Source: Chara braunii (taxonomy: Eukaryota; Streptophyta; Charophyceae; Charales; Characeae). Taken from it: 47,236 nt of DNA. A program made the position numbers and the translations under genes. Every line of letters begins with the position of its first letter. Position 1 is the first letter of the stretch. Positions 38,598 through 47,236 of the stretch are shown piece by piece. The stretch lies in NCBI GenBank assembly GCA_003427395.1, contig BFEA01000116.1, positions 372,492 to 419,727 on the forward strand, in the 5' to 3' direction. The notes beneath the pieces were generated by a model. That model was not told the DNA's origin, ran no database searches, and saw only the letters and a list, made by a program, of their open reading frames with translations.

Positions 38598-39896
38598 TCA
38601 ATCCACACCATCATGTTGCTCGAGGACTGCACCAATGCCATAGCCTGACGCATCCGTAGTGACACGTGTAGGCGCGAGCGGGTCGTATATCCGCAAGACC
38701 TCCGCAGACAATAGCGCAGCTTTGAGAGCGAAGAATGATCCTCGCGCCTCCTCTCCGAAGTCAAACGGCCGATCCTCGCACTGAAGCTTGTTCAAGTGGG
38801 TCGCGATCTTAGAGTAGCCTTTGATGAAGCGCTGATAGTAGCCGGTAAGACCGAGGAACGAGCGGACATCCGTGACGTTCCGAGGCTCCGGCCACTCTTG
38901 GACGGTCTGAATCTTGTCCGATAGCGGACTGATGCCCTCCGGTGTGACAAAATGGCCCAAGTATTCCAGCTCTTGTCGGACAAATTCACACTTGTCACGG
39001 TTGGCCTTGTACTTGGCGCGGCGGAGCGTCTCCAGCAACCGTACCACACGGGGGTCCGAAGACAAGTCCGTGGGTGAAGAGTCGGCTACCGTGACGGTCC
39101 GTAGGAAGCATAGGCCGATCTCCTCGGGCTGCTCGTAAGCGCAAGTTGCCCGGAATGATTTGGCCGTCACTACTTGGCACCGGATCGAAGAGTGCGGTAG
39201 AGGAATAGTACACGCCACTTCCGCGCCGAAGGCGTCGCGAACGCTAAGAGTCCGTCGATGGAAGTTGACCGTGTGATCCGCACTTGCAAGCCAAGGCATT
39301 CCCAGAATGATGTCGAAGTCCGTGTCGAGAATATCGAATGTCACCGGTTCGGATGCATGAGGTGCGAAGTAGACCGGTACGGCCTCGATGTTACGGTCGA
39401 GAAGTTGTTGCGTCTTACCATCCGCCAACTTAATCGCCGTCGGGTTTGCCTTCCTCCGAACTTGTGCACCAAGGCCAGCCCTTTGCATAAAAGACTGGCT
39501 CATGAAGTTGCGAGACGCGCCGCTATCCAACAAAGCGCTGCAGGAGGCTTGCAAAACCTGGATGCGGACATACAGGAGCGGTGCATTGTTGTTATCGTAC
39601 CGCTGCGTGCGAAACTCGCGGGCCACCTTGGTAATATATGCTAGGATGTCCCCCACCGCGACTTCGTCATCCGTCGGCGAAGTTGGTGGTGCATAGAAGG
39701 AAAGGTAAGTGTGGAGATGAGCGCAAAGTGTTGCGCATTGCAGTCCCGAGAAACAGCCTGTGGTCGGGAGAGGAAGCCATGCAAAGTCCTCAGACGTGAG
39801 AGGGTCCAATGCCTCTATATTGAACTCGCGCGCCAAATCCCGTGACGAACCACTTGAAGACGATCTGTCGCTAACCGGACGAAGAAGAAACCGCAC
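38598..39896 (-). pseudogene. Protease and truncated reverse transcriptase (chromovirus pol)
   Basis: A 432-codon minus frame. The retropepsin active site is DSGASRNFMS (124-133) with ILGMPWL (197-203). From residue 282, DPRVVRLL is the start of the RT region, but it is directly joined at 288-291 to ETLRRAKYKANRDKCEF, which normally follows the YxDD motif. The fingers and palm, including YxDD, are therefore missing, and the join is in frame. The rest of RT (EYLGHFVTPEGIS, FLGLTGYYQRFI) and the RNase H start (VTTDASGYGIGAVLEQ) follow. The stop is a TGA in place of a Trp codon. The first ~100 residues have no recognisable domain and may be a gag-pol linker. It cannot reverse transcribe. Confidence 0.9.
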
Positions 39897-40219
39897 ACAC
39901 TCCTTGTCCTTGAGCTTGCGTAACCAGCGTTGGAACGAGCCGGAGGACTGTCGACTTCCGCGTGCGCCTCGGAATGAAGGCTGGTTACTCGCGAGGAAAC
40001 CAGTTCCGAAGGCGTCGAGAGTGTCGTCGCGTCACTCTCGGCGGTGCTCGGTTTCCCTGTCTGCCCTTGCCTCTCAATGGGCAAACCTGCGTCTGATGAA
40101 GATCGATGTTGCACCAAAGGCAATAGTGGAATCTCTTGCGCGCCTTGTATGCGGACTCGAAGATGCCATATGGGGTCCATGGGCCTGTCTGTGCTGCACC
40201 GGGCCCGGTGTCGGCGCAA
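39815..40219 (-). pseudogene. Possible gag remnant upstream of protease
   Basis: A 134-codon minus frame with no recognisable domain, overlapping the next frame by ~80 bases. It starts where arm homology ends, so it may be the start of the internal coding region. No zinc knuckle was seen. Confidence 0.25.
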
Positions 40220-40449
40220 ATACCCTTACAAGGGTATCCGCCCTGTTTTTTGCAAGTGACAGAAAATAGTTGGTTTAAAGTTTAACCATACCGCGCTAGG
40301 CGCGGCCGCGTCTGTAATTTGCGTTGACTGGGTGGTTAACTAGAGTAAAAAGTGCGTGGGCGCGCAGGTTAAGGCGCGCGTGATTCATCCCCTGATGTTC
40401 ATTACGAAACCGGCGCGGGCGCCGGTCTGTTTATTTTTATTTTTATCGC

Positions 40450-40474
40450 TTTTTTTTTTTTTTTTTTTTTTTTT
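40450..40474. repeat. Poly-T tract
   Basis: About 25 T inside the right arm, with no long counterpart in the left arm; possibly a small insertion tail or slippage. Confidence 0.8.
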
Positions 40475-41089
40475 GGTACGCTTAAACTAGGATCTAGGGG
40501 ATATTTTNTTTCGATGGCAACGTTTGGCCGGGTCAAGCGCGCGTGCGGAGAACGGCCCCGACGACGGCATCGGCAACAACGGCGCGACTTCGTGCGGTGA
40601 GCGGGGTGTCGTAGGATGGCGCGCGGGGCAAATTATGGCATAGTATAGGCAAGCCGGCACGGGCACTGGGAGTCGCGCAACCGTTTTGTTGGCCCAAAGC
40701 GCCGCGCTGCACTGCCTTGTATGGTACTCTGCGGGCGCTGGTCTCACGCTTGGGCATAGCCCTATAGGTTACGATAGCGGACTGTTACTATGGAGGTTCG
40801 GGGATCGAGGCCAGCGGGCGTCGGCGCAGCAGCATCAAAGCGGCGAGGAGCGAGACCTGAGGGGTTGAGGGCCCGACTGGGCTATCCCCTTCGGTTTTGC
40901 TTATGGGTGCGGCGGCCGGCCCAGTCCGTGGGGCCGGCAAGGTGCCAGCGGTCCTGCGGTTCCCTGACATTACCGCTATTTTATTTTATTTCCCTTTTGT
41001 TTATCGTTCTGGGTCCCTTTGCTATCGCACCCCGTTTTGGGGCGCGAGGCTGCGGTAGAAGCCCGTGGGGGTGTGTTGTATTTGCGGGG

Positions 41090-44000
41090 TCGCCTCAAGT
41101 GCAGCTACAAACTGTTTTCGTAGCTACGCCGGAGCCGCGCCCGACACCGTTTCGCTTGGGACGTTGTGCCGTGGGTGTGGCCGGCACACAAGAGCCTAGC
41201 TCAGCGGGTGCACCCCTAAACTGTTGAGACGTAGTGCAGCATGAAGCCAAGTACTGTTGACTTTACCTCAGTGCAGACCTTGTTATGCCCGGGGCGCTGC
41301 CCCCCAATAAAGCTTAGGACATCTGCTAAAAATTGGGATGGCACAGGGAAGGTCGGCATAGCCCAGTGTGTAGGGGTGATGTGCGAAGATCCGGGAGTAA
41401 TGAACCGGGTGGGGATCAGGCCAGGTAGGTACCCGGAAGGGTAAAAAAATTGGGCGGCCTTTCGCGACACCGCGGGGCGTTTTTCCTGCGATTGGGTCCT
41501 TCGGGACATCCGCTAAAATTGGAACGATACAGAGAGGATTTGCACGGCCCGCACGCAAGGACGACATGCATATATCGGGGGAGGACCGACCGCCGAGGGC
41601 TTTTTCACTATGGCTCGCAGCTGGTTGTCGGACTGCGCAGTCCCAGAAGGGCAGGGGTAACGTCAACAGGTGGGCGGAGAGGATGAACCCAACCGACGAA
41701 CCGCGCCGGGTGCGGACGAAGAAGATAGCGGGGAGGCCGGCCAAGCACAGCCAGCGGGGTGAAAGTCGACGGACGGGCCGCTGCGGGGCTACAGTCGGCC
41801 GGCGTTGAGCAGTGGCAGGGGTAGGAGAGAGACGGAATAAAAAAGGGGGAGATGGCAGCGAATGAATCGGGGCGCGAAACTGCACCGAAGGCGTGCAGAG
41901 GAGGGAGGCACAGAATGTGGTGCGGTGCAGCAGTGAAGGCGGAGAGGTGGCGGGCAGCGGAGAAGGTAGGATGGGACCTGGACATGGGGTGCGCCAGGTA
42001 CATCCGACGCTAAGAGTGAAAGAGGAGCAGGGCGGCGTGGAGGCCGGTGAGGCGCACTGAGGGCGAAGTGCCGAGGAAGAGAGGAGCGAGGCTGGCAGGG
42101 GTGATGTAGGGGGGAGGACGAATGAGCGGGGACAGCCGTATGGGCCAGGTGCGTATGTGGAGAGGGCGAGTGGAGCGGGCGCTGCACCGTCGGGCCGAGA
42201 GGAGGGGAGAAACATGGAGTATGGTTGGTAGGGGGCGTTTTTGAGGGCGAAGAAGGTCGATCCTGGGGTTTTGACCCCGGGCGAGTGCAGTAGCATGGTT
42301 AGTTTTGATGATAGATAAGTAGAATGGCGGGTTAGTGAGAAACAAGCTGCGCGGAGAGATGGCGGAGGTAACTGCGGTAGAAGTAAAAGTTATGTAGCTC
42401 GCCCGTTTCTTAATGAAAACGGGCGAGTAAAGATCCGCCCCGGAGGTTTTGACATAGGGCGAAGCTAACTATGAAGTTAGTTTTGAAGGAAGGGTAGTGG
42501 ATTAGGAGGTAGATGGGACAAGTGGTACGTCGGGCTATGACCGAAGTGGAAGGGAATGGGAGGAAGAAGTAACGACTTCGATCGCTTATTGACGAGAACG
42601 GACGAACGGAGAACTCAAGTAGGGGTTTTAGAGGATTGCGATTTGAATGGCCATGTCGGAATTTGTAACATGGTGTTAGTTCCGACTGGGTTGATACGTG
42701 GGGCTGCGCGAGGAGAAGGCTGCAAAAAGGGGAAAGGGGGGGAGGGGGTGAATTTTCCCGTGCTATAGGAAAGGTTCGTTCGTACGTACCTGAATGGCCT
42801 CCCGTGGGGGATTCGTTCCGTTTTGCTTACCCGATTGGCCAAAGCAACACGAAGTAGGCGCTCAATCGGGGGCTGCTCATAGCCAATCTGTGGGCGTGAA
42901 GGTCGAGTGTCGAAGGTGCCTGGGGCCAGCGCTTGGAGGGGACTGTAAGTGTATGAGCCTGGCCATAGGGTCGGTCGGGTGCGTCCCGGAGTAGCAAGAG
43001 ATTCAGCCTCGGTTTTTTCTAAAGATCGCCCTCTTTTGGGCACATGTTGTCCTTTGTGGTGGTTGCTTATGAGCTCGAGTAGGGGGAGCATTTGCCTTGT
43101 CAAGTTGCTTCCTACGGTTAGATTTCGCTACTGGCTCGTCTTTGTGGTAGAGGGAGACTGATATGAATACCGGGGCATTCCTGCCTCCTGAACAGCGTCA
43201 AACTATCTGGCGTTCAATGTGATTTCGCCTCTGAAGTCCCTTCCTTTCTCTTCTCTTCACCTTTCTTACATCGCGGCTGCCACTCCCTCGGACTACTAGA
43301 AAGTGGCTAACTTTTGCCTCGATGGGGAAGGTTTCCTCCTAGTTCTACTGCTAGTATGCTGTGCAGGCGGAGGACTGTTGCTGCATGCTGCTACTGACCA
43401 TTGAAATGCTTGGCTGTTGCAACACCCCTTGTCGTTCTTACTGGGTACCTTGCTGATCCGACTGCGTTTCTGCTACAATAACTGTTGAGGTTGCTACAGG
43501 CCGCCGTGCTGTCGGCTAAGGTTGTTTAGAGGTCAGGGCTGCGGCCAACAGTTGACCCTGTTTGACCTAGCCGTGATCCGTGGCCCCCAGCCTGGCGAGT
43601 AAACTCCCTCTCAGAAGTGACCCCGGCCATGCTCTCGGCCAAGAGCATCCACACATTCGCAAGCTATGTGCTACATGACTGAAGGATGGCGGGAAAGCGG
43701 TAAGTGGGGAGGAACGAGGAGGATACGGGAAGAGGAGAGAGGGAAGGCACTTAGGCGTGCACCAGTTCCTAGTGAAGGCCTGCATGAAAGGAGTCTGCAG
43801 CGGTCTCTTGATTTGTTGTTGTGGCATGCTCGGATGGTGCACGGGTATTGTGAGCCGAACTGAGGTTGACCTGCGTTTTGCAGAGTGGGGCCGCCGCCTG
43901 GCAAGGTGTGAGGGAGATGTGCACTATCGTGCGACGGTAGCGCTGGCTGAGGTCAAGGCAATAGGGCTTGGTGGCATGTTAGGCTTGCCAAGGGCATCAC

Positions 44001-44430
44001 CACTGCGACTTGAAGGTTCGTTGGGAGAGGTCGTTCCGGCACTTTGACTTGGTCGGTGGCTTCGTGTTCTTGGCCATCATTTCGGGGCCCTCAGGCGACT
44101 GAAGATAACAAGGCCCTCTCTCGCGAGTCTGTGAGCACCCCTCTTGTATTTGAGAGTCTCAAAATTATCTACCTCTGCCCCTCTTACTCTAAGTCTAGTC
44201 CTGATCTCAGAGGAAGGCGGCAGGCGGGATTGCAACCCGTAATCCGTGCAAAGGCCTCTGTGGGAGGCTCGCCCCACCGATTGCGGGAGCCCTGCCGGGA
44301 CTCGGGCGGAGTCCTGGAGGCAGGGAACCAAGTGCTAATTCCCTGACTCCCTCTATAAACCCAATTATAACCCCTATCTGTACCTCCCATTGCACCGCTG
44401 ACTGAATATATGGAGTGCAGCCCTACTTTG
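41090..44430. other. Arm segment absent from the left copy
   Basis: GC-rich to moderate sequence without a recognised gene. A 337-codon minus frame (42296-41283) is Pro/Ser-rich low complexity and is not supported as a gene. It contains a ~186-bp tandem pair (GGACATC(T/C)GCTAAAA at 41318 and 41504), a ~180-bp pair (GGTTTTGAC..GGGCGA at about 42265 and 42446), and a perfect 11-bp hairpin CTCGCCCGTTT 42398-42408 with AAACGGGCGAG 42417-42427. Either an insertion in the right arm or a deletion in the left. Confidence 0.5.
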
Positions 44431-44606
44431 ATTTTTGTTTGACCTTCAGGACACTGAACAAGATTAAGTAAAGGAATGTCTGTTCAATTTCAGTTTTAGT
44501 TTTGTTGATTGTGTGAAAGCAGATTGTGAAAGAGAACTGCATCTGGGAAAGGCAGGATGGAGGGTTGAATTGCAGGAGGTTTGACTTAGTCGTTAAGGCT
44601 AGGAGG

Positions 44607-45511
44607 TCCCCATAAGTTTGGGGAAGCCCAACGCTTTGATCATTTTGGGGTATGCATGAAGCAATCAGGCCGCTCTATAAGTTTAGGTAGCCTAAATGCT
44701 TTGGAGGCTGGGACGTCCCCGTAAGTTTGGGGAGACCCGGTGCTGTAAATTGCATGGAGGGTCAGGACGCTCTATAAGTTTAGGTGTCCTGACTGCTCTG
44801 ACTTGCGAGGGTTTTATTGCGTTTGATTTCCACGAGCTCGGGGCGCTCTATAAGTTTAGGTACCCTAAGTTGCCTTGTTTCTTGGGTTTTCTTAAGTTTC
44901 CTTGTTTCTGAACGAGGGGGCTGAGCTGTTCTATAAGTTTAGGTGGGTCAGTTTCTTCCTGCTTTACTTTGAGAAAATGAACTTGGCAAAGGGCAGACCC
45001 TTCTGTAAGTTCAAGGGGCTTGACCCAATGCCACACACAGGAAGGCTCAGAGAGAAAGGAATCAGGTGCAGAGGCAGACCCTTCTGTAAGTTCAGAATGT
45101 CTGACTCAAAGCCTTGCACATGCTAGAACCCAGAAGGTTAAAATTTGGCTATATTTTATATTATTATATCTATGAACAGGCTAGTCAGACACGGTTTCCA
45201 TAAGATTGGATGGCCTGGTTATAGCTTGTCATAAGTTGAAGAGAGTATAATTAAGAGTATAACTGAAGGTAACTTTGGGCCGGCTGAGCATTGTTTCTAA
45301 GATGAATGGCTCAGTCTTACGCCCCTCTGCAAATTAAGTTCAAAGATATATATATAACTTGGATATTAAACAGGTAAGGGCGACTAAGCATTGTTTATAA
45401 GATGAATGGCTTAGTCATATGCCCAAAGGAAGAGAAAAGTAGTTGTGCAACCTGTTCGTGTATACTTGATGGTTAAGTCAGGCATGTTCCTTAAGATTGG
45501 ATGGCCTGACT
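44607..45511. repeat. Hairpin array, right arm (about twelve units)
   Basis: Counterpart of the left array in reverse orientation. The loop core is TAAGTTT or TAAGATT. Best pairs: GTCAGGAC 44761-44768 with GTCCTGAC 44786-44793; CAGAC 45075-45079 with GTCTG 45099-45103; CTGAGC 45284-45289 with GCTCAG 45309-45314; GACTAAGC 45382-45389 with GCTTAGTC 45409-45416; AGTCAGGC 45476-45483 with GCCTGACT 45504-45511. Some units have a second, inner stem beside the loop that also changes in a paired way: TCCCC with GGGGA (44607-44624 and about 44716), TTCTG with CAGAA (45082-45097). Confidence 0.8.
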
Positions 45512-45765
45512 TTATGCCCTATGTAAGCTGGGTATAAAGGGTTAAATCATTGAAAAACTACGAACTATTGCTTGCTAAGTTGACTTGGGGCTGGTGAAAG
45601 TACTTACCTTTGTGATTGGCATTGCATGTGGCTGAGTGAGGCTACTACTCGGTCTGAGTTTCAGTTTGACAGGTAGTTGTTTTAGTTGACTTCTGGGCTA
45701 AGTTTTTTTATTTAGATCGATTTTCGTATTTTCTGGGATCTTTTGTTGTACTTGGCTTTGTATAA

Positions 45766-46215
45766 ATTTTGGTAAGCTACTTTCTCTACGGGAAGCGCTG
45801 CCGAAATTTCTGCAAATACAAGGAGTTAGTCAAGATTTGACTTTTCAAAGTTCAACTTCTCTAAGGTTCATATATGGCTTAGTAAAAATCTGAAAAGTCT
45901 CCTTTTGGCTTCGTATAAATTTTGGTAAGCTACTTTCTCTACGGGAAGCGCTGCCGAAATTTCTGCAAATCCAAGGAGTTAGTCAAGTTTTGACTTTTCA
46001 AAGTTCAACTTGTCTAAGGTTCATATATGCCTTAGTAAAAATCTAGAAAGTCTCCTTTTCTAAAGGGAGTGTTGCCTAAAGTTTTGCTAATTCAGTGAGT
46101 TAGACAAAATTGAACTTTGGAAAGTCAAAGACTTCCTATTTTCATATTTACACTGATATAAATTTTGAAAACGCACTTTTCCTACGGAAAGCGCTGCCGA
46201 AATTTTCTTGACTTA
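45766..46215. repeat. GGGAAGCGCTGCC repeat units, right arm
   Basis: Four units; the first two (starting at about 45766 and 45903) are nearly identical over ~135 bp. They match the units at 14240-14620 in reverse. Confidence 0.85.
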
Positions 46216-46891
46216 GACGAGTTATATTATAATTTTGACAGGTGGCGATTCTGACGATCCACTATGTATAGGGGAGACTCTGCCAAGGCCTACCTTTGCT
46301 TTGGGGACTGCTTGAGGGTAGACTTAGGCTTAGTTAATTAGGATGAGTTGAGTGAGATTGTGATATGGGTATTATTCTCCATGAACTTATAGACCTAGCC
46401 ATGGAGATTGGCCTATTTTGTGTTACAGGTCCTCTGGATCGAGTGGTTCAGGATTCGAACTAGATTCAGCTTTGATCCTACGAGGGTCATCTTCTGTTAT
46501 CACTGATAACAGGTCGGTTGCCGATTCGTCGGTTTACGATTCAACTCCAATTCACTCCTACCACTCAACCTAAAGGCTTTAGCCTTGTGATTGAACTGTT
46601 TTGTTGTGTTTTCTCCCGGACTTTATTGAATGGCCATCCAACAAAAGTACTGAGTATTTATTTAAGAGTTGCACGAGTGAGGCTTGTATGGCTAAAGCGA
46701 GGGGTACGAGTGCAAGGGATGGTTGAAGTTGACCCTGTGTAGTGCGTGGACTTCTGGATGAATCTTTGGTGTGATTGCGGGTATGGTTGTGGTTCGGTAT
46801 AGGGATGTGACTGCATGCGATTACATACGTATATGGCTGAGAGGAGTCCCACTGAGACTGTGAGAAGTGATCGTCCTATATAAATAAGCCT

Positions 46892-46893
<2 letters not shown>

Positions 46894-46934
<41 letters not shown>
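46894..46934. repeat. (TA)n tract at right arm outer end
   Basis: About 20 TA dinucleotides. Arm homology ends here, mirroring the left arm. Confidence 0.95.
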
Positions 46935-46937
<3 letters not shown>

Positions 46938-47236
46938 CACAGAACTATTCACTAAGAGCATGAGCATGTGAAGTAGAAGAAGAAATAAGATGAGCAAAGA
47001 AAAGAAAAATGAAAGGAAAGACAGGCAAAGAGACAGACAAACCAGAATGACACTTTGTTTCACAGTATTATTATTTCTTTCAGTCTTTTACAAAAATTAT
47101 TTACACTGAATCAAAGGATAAAAATCAAAAACAAAGACACATTGAAATCATTCAGTTTCTCAGTCTTCTTAACGCCTCCTCCACTGTGCCTCTAACGTAC
47201 AAGGCTCGCCACGTTGATGAAGTTGAGCGCGAGCTG
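46935..47236. other. Unassigned right flank
   Basis: A-rich sequence with no supported gene. It does not match the left flank before 13478. Confidence 0.4.

Larger units (their letters stand above)
36700..40219 (-). mobile_element. Chromovirus (Ty3/Gypsy) relic
   Basis: Domain order on the minus strand is protease, truncated reverse transcriptase, RNase H, integrase, chromodomain, the order of Ty3/Gypsy elements of the chromovirus branch. It is broken by one in-frame stop (38600-38598), an in-frame deletion in RT (near 39030), and frameshifts near 37625 and 37165. Gag is not recognisable. The 5' end abuts the right inverted arm, on the same strand. Confidence 0.85.
40210..46890 (-). mobile_element. 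Right arm of large inverted repeat (LTR/leader-like)
   Basis: The reverse complement of this block matches 13553-16720 in order, except for about 3.3 kb (41090-44430) with no counterpart. Shared landmarks: palindrome ATACCCTT-AC-AAGGGTAT (40220-40237), GGGCGCGCA..TTAAGGCGCGCG (40359-40380), GAGGTTCGGGGATCGAGGCC (40792-40811), GGGGCGCGAGG (41039-41049), the AGATTAAGTAAAGGAATGT block (44461), the hairpin array (44607-45511), GGGAAGCGCTGCC repeats (45770-46215) and TGTTATCA-C-TGATAACA (46495-46511). The inner end abuts the chromovirus 5' end on the same strand. Confidence 0.7.

Noticed and set aside
41283-42296. 337-codon minus frame, Pro/Ser-rich
   Set aside because: No domain, low complexity, in GC-rich sequence where long open frames are expected; part of a repeat arm segment.
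44140-44400. Possible tRNA-like segment near GGGATTGCAACCCGTAATCC
   Set aside because: No cloverleaf could be formed and no A or B box was found in the right places.

Overview
The window is eukaryotic nuclear DNA made almost entirely of degenerate mobile elements, satellites and microsatellites. It contains non-LTR reverse transcriptase relics, a chromodomain-bearing Ty3/Gypsy (chromovirus) polyprotein, TIR DNA transposons and very long (TA)n, (CA)n, (GA)n and (ATG)n tracts. It also has N gaps and a Nextera mate-pair adapter junction, so it is a draft short-read scaffold. The mix fits a large repeat-rich plant or streptophyte-alga genome such as Chara, but that assignment is an impression and is not proved here. 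No prokaryotic gene, tRNA or rRNA gene was recognised.

Layout. 1-3.7 kb: two minus-strand LINE reverse-transcriptase C-terminal relics separated by a small retroposon. 4.5-6.8 kb: three tandem-repeat arrays. 7.1-8.4 kb: an unrecognised Thr-rich ORF behind a GC-rich leader; the leader recurs at 17.9 kb. 9.4-11.6 kb: ATG/GAT microsatellites and a duplicated GC-rich segment. 12.1-13.3 kb: two diverged copies of a ~635-bp unit with TATA-like motifs. 13.55-16.7 kb: left arm of a large inverted repeat. 17.2-27.3 kb: foldback elements, two copies of a TIR transposon with 3-bp target duplications, a short CCGTC-ended MITE and several small retroposons. 28.13-28.33 kb: N gap. 28.7-30.8 kb: tandem repeats. 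31.17-31.64 kb: the best candidate for a host-gene exon (minus strand). 32.7-33.3 kb: a hammerhead ribozyme motif with degenerate tandem relatives. 34.25 kb: adapter junction, followed by poly-G. 35.1 kb: an integrase relic. 36.7-40.2 kb: the chromovirus relic on the minus strand. 40.2-46.9 kb: right arm of the large inverted repeat.

The most interesting signals are RNA-like structures. (1) Both inverted arms carry a tandem array of hairpins whose loop is nearly constant while the stems change sequence and remain paired. (2) A dispersed retroposon family ends in a hairpin with a constant 12-nt loop, and its stems also covary between copies. (3) A type III hammerhead core has a (CA)n tract lying exactly between stem I and the CTGATGA box.

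How the parts relate. The right arm abuts the 5' end of the chromovirus coding region on the same strand, so the arms are probably the long LTR/leader of this element family, present in two opposite copies. Coding parts are broken by nonsense codons, frameshifts and an in-frame deletion of the reverse-transcriptase palm, so no autonomous element is visible. Positions of repeat edges are by eye and good to a few tens of bases unless a motif fixes them.
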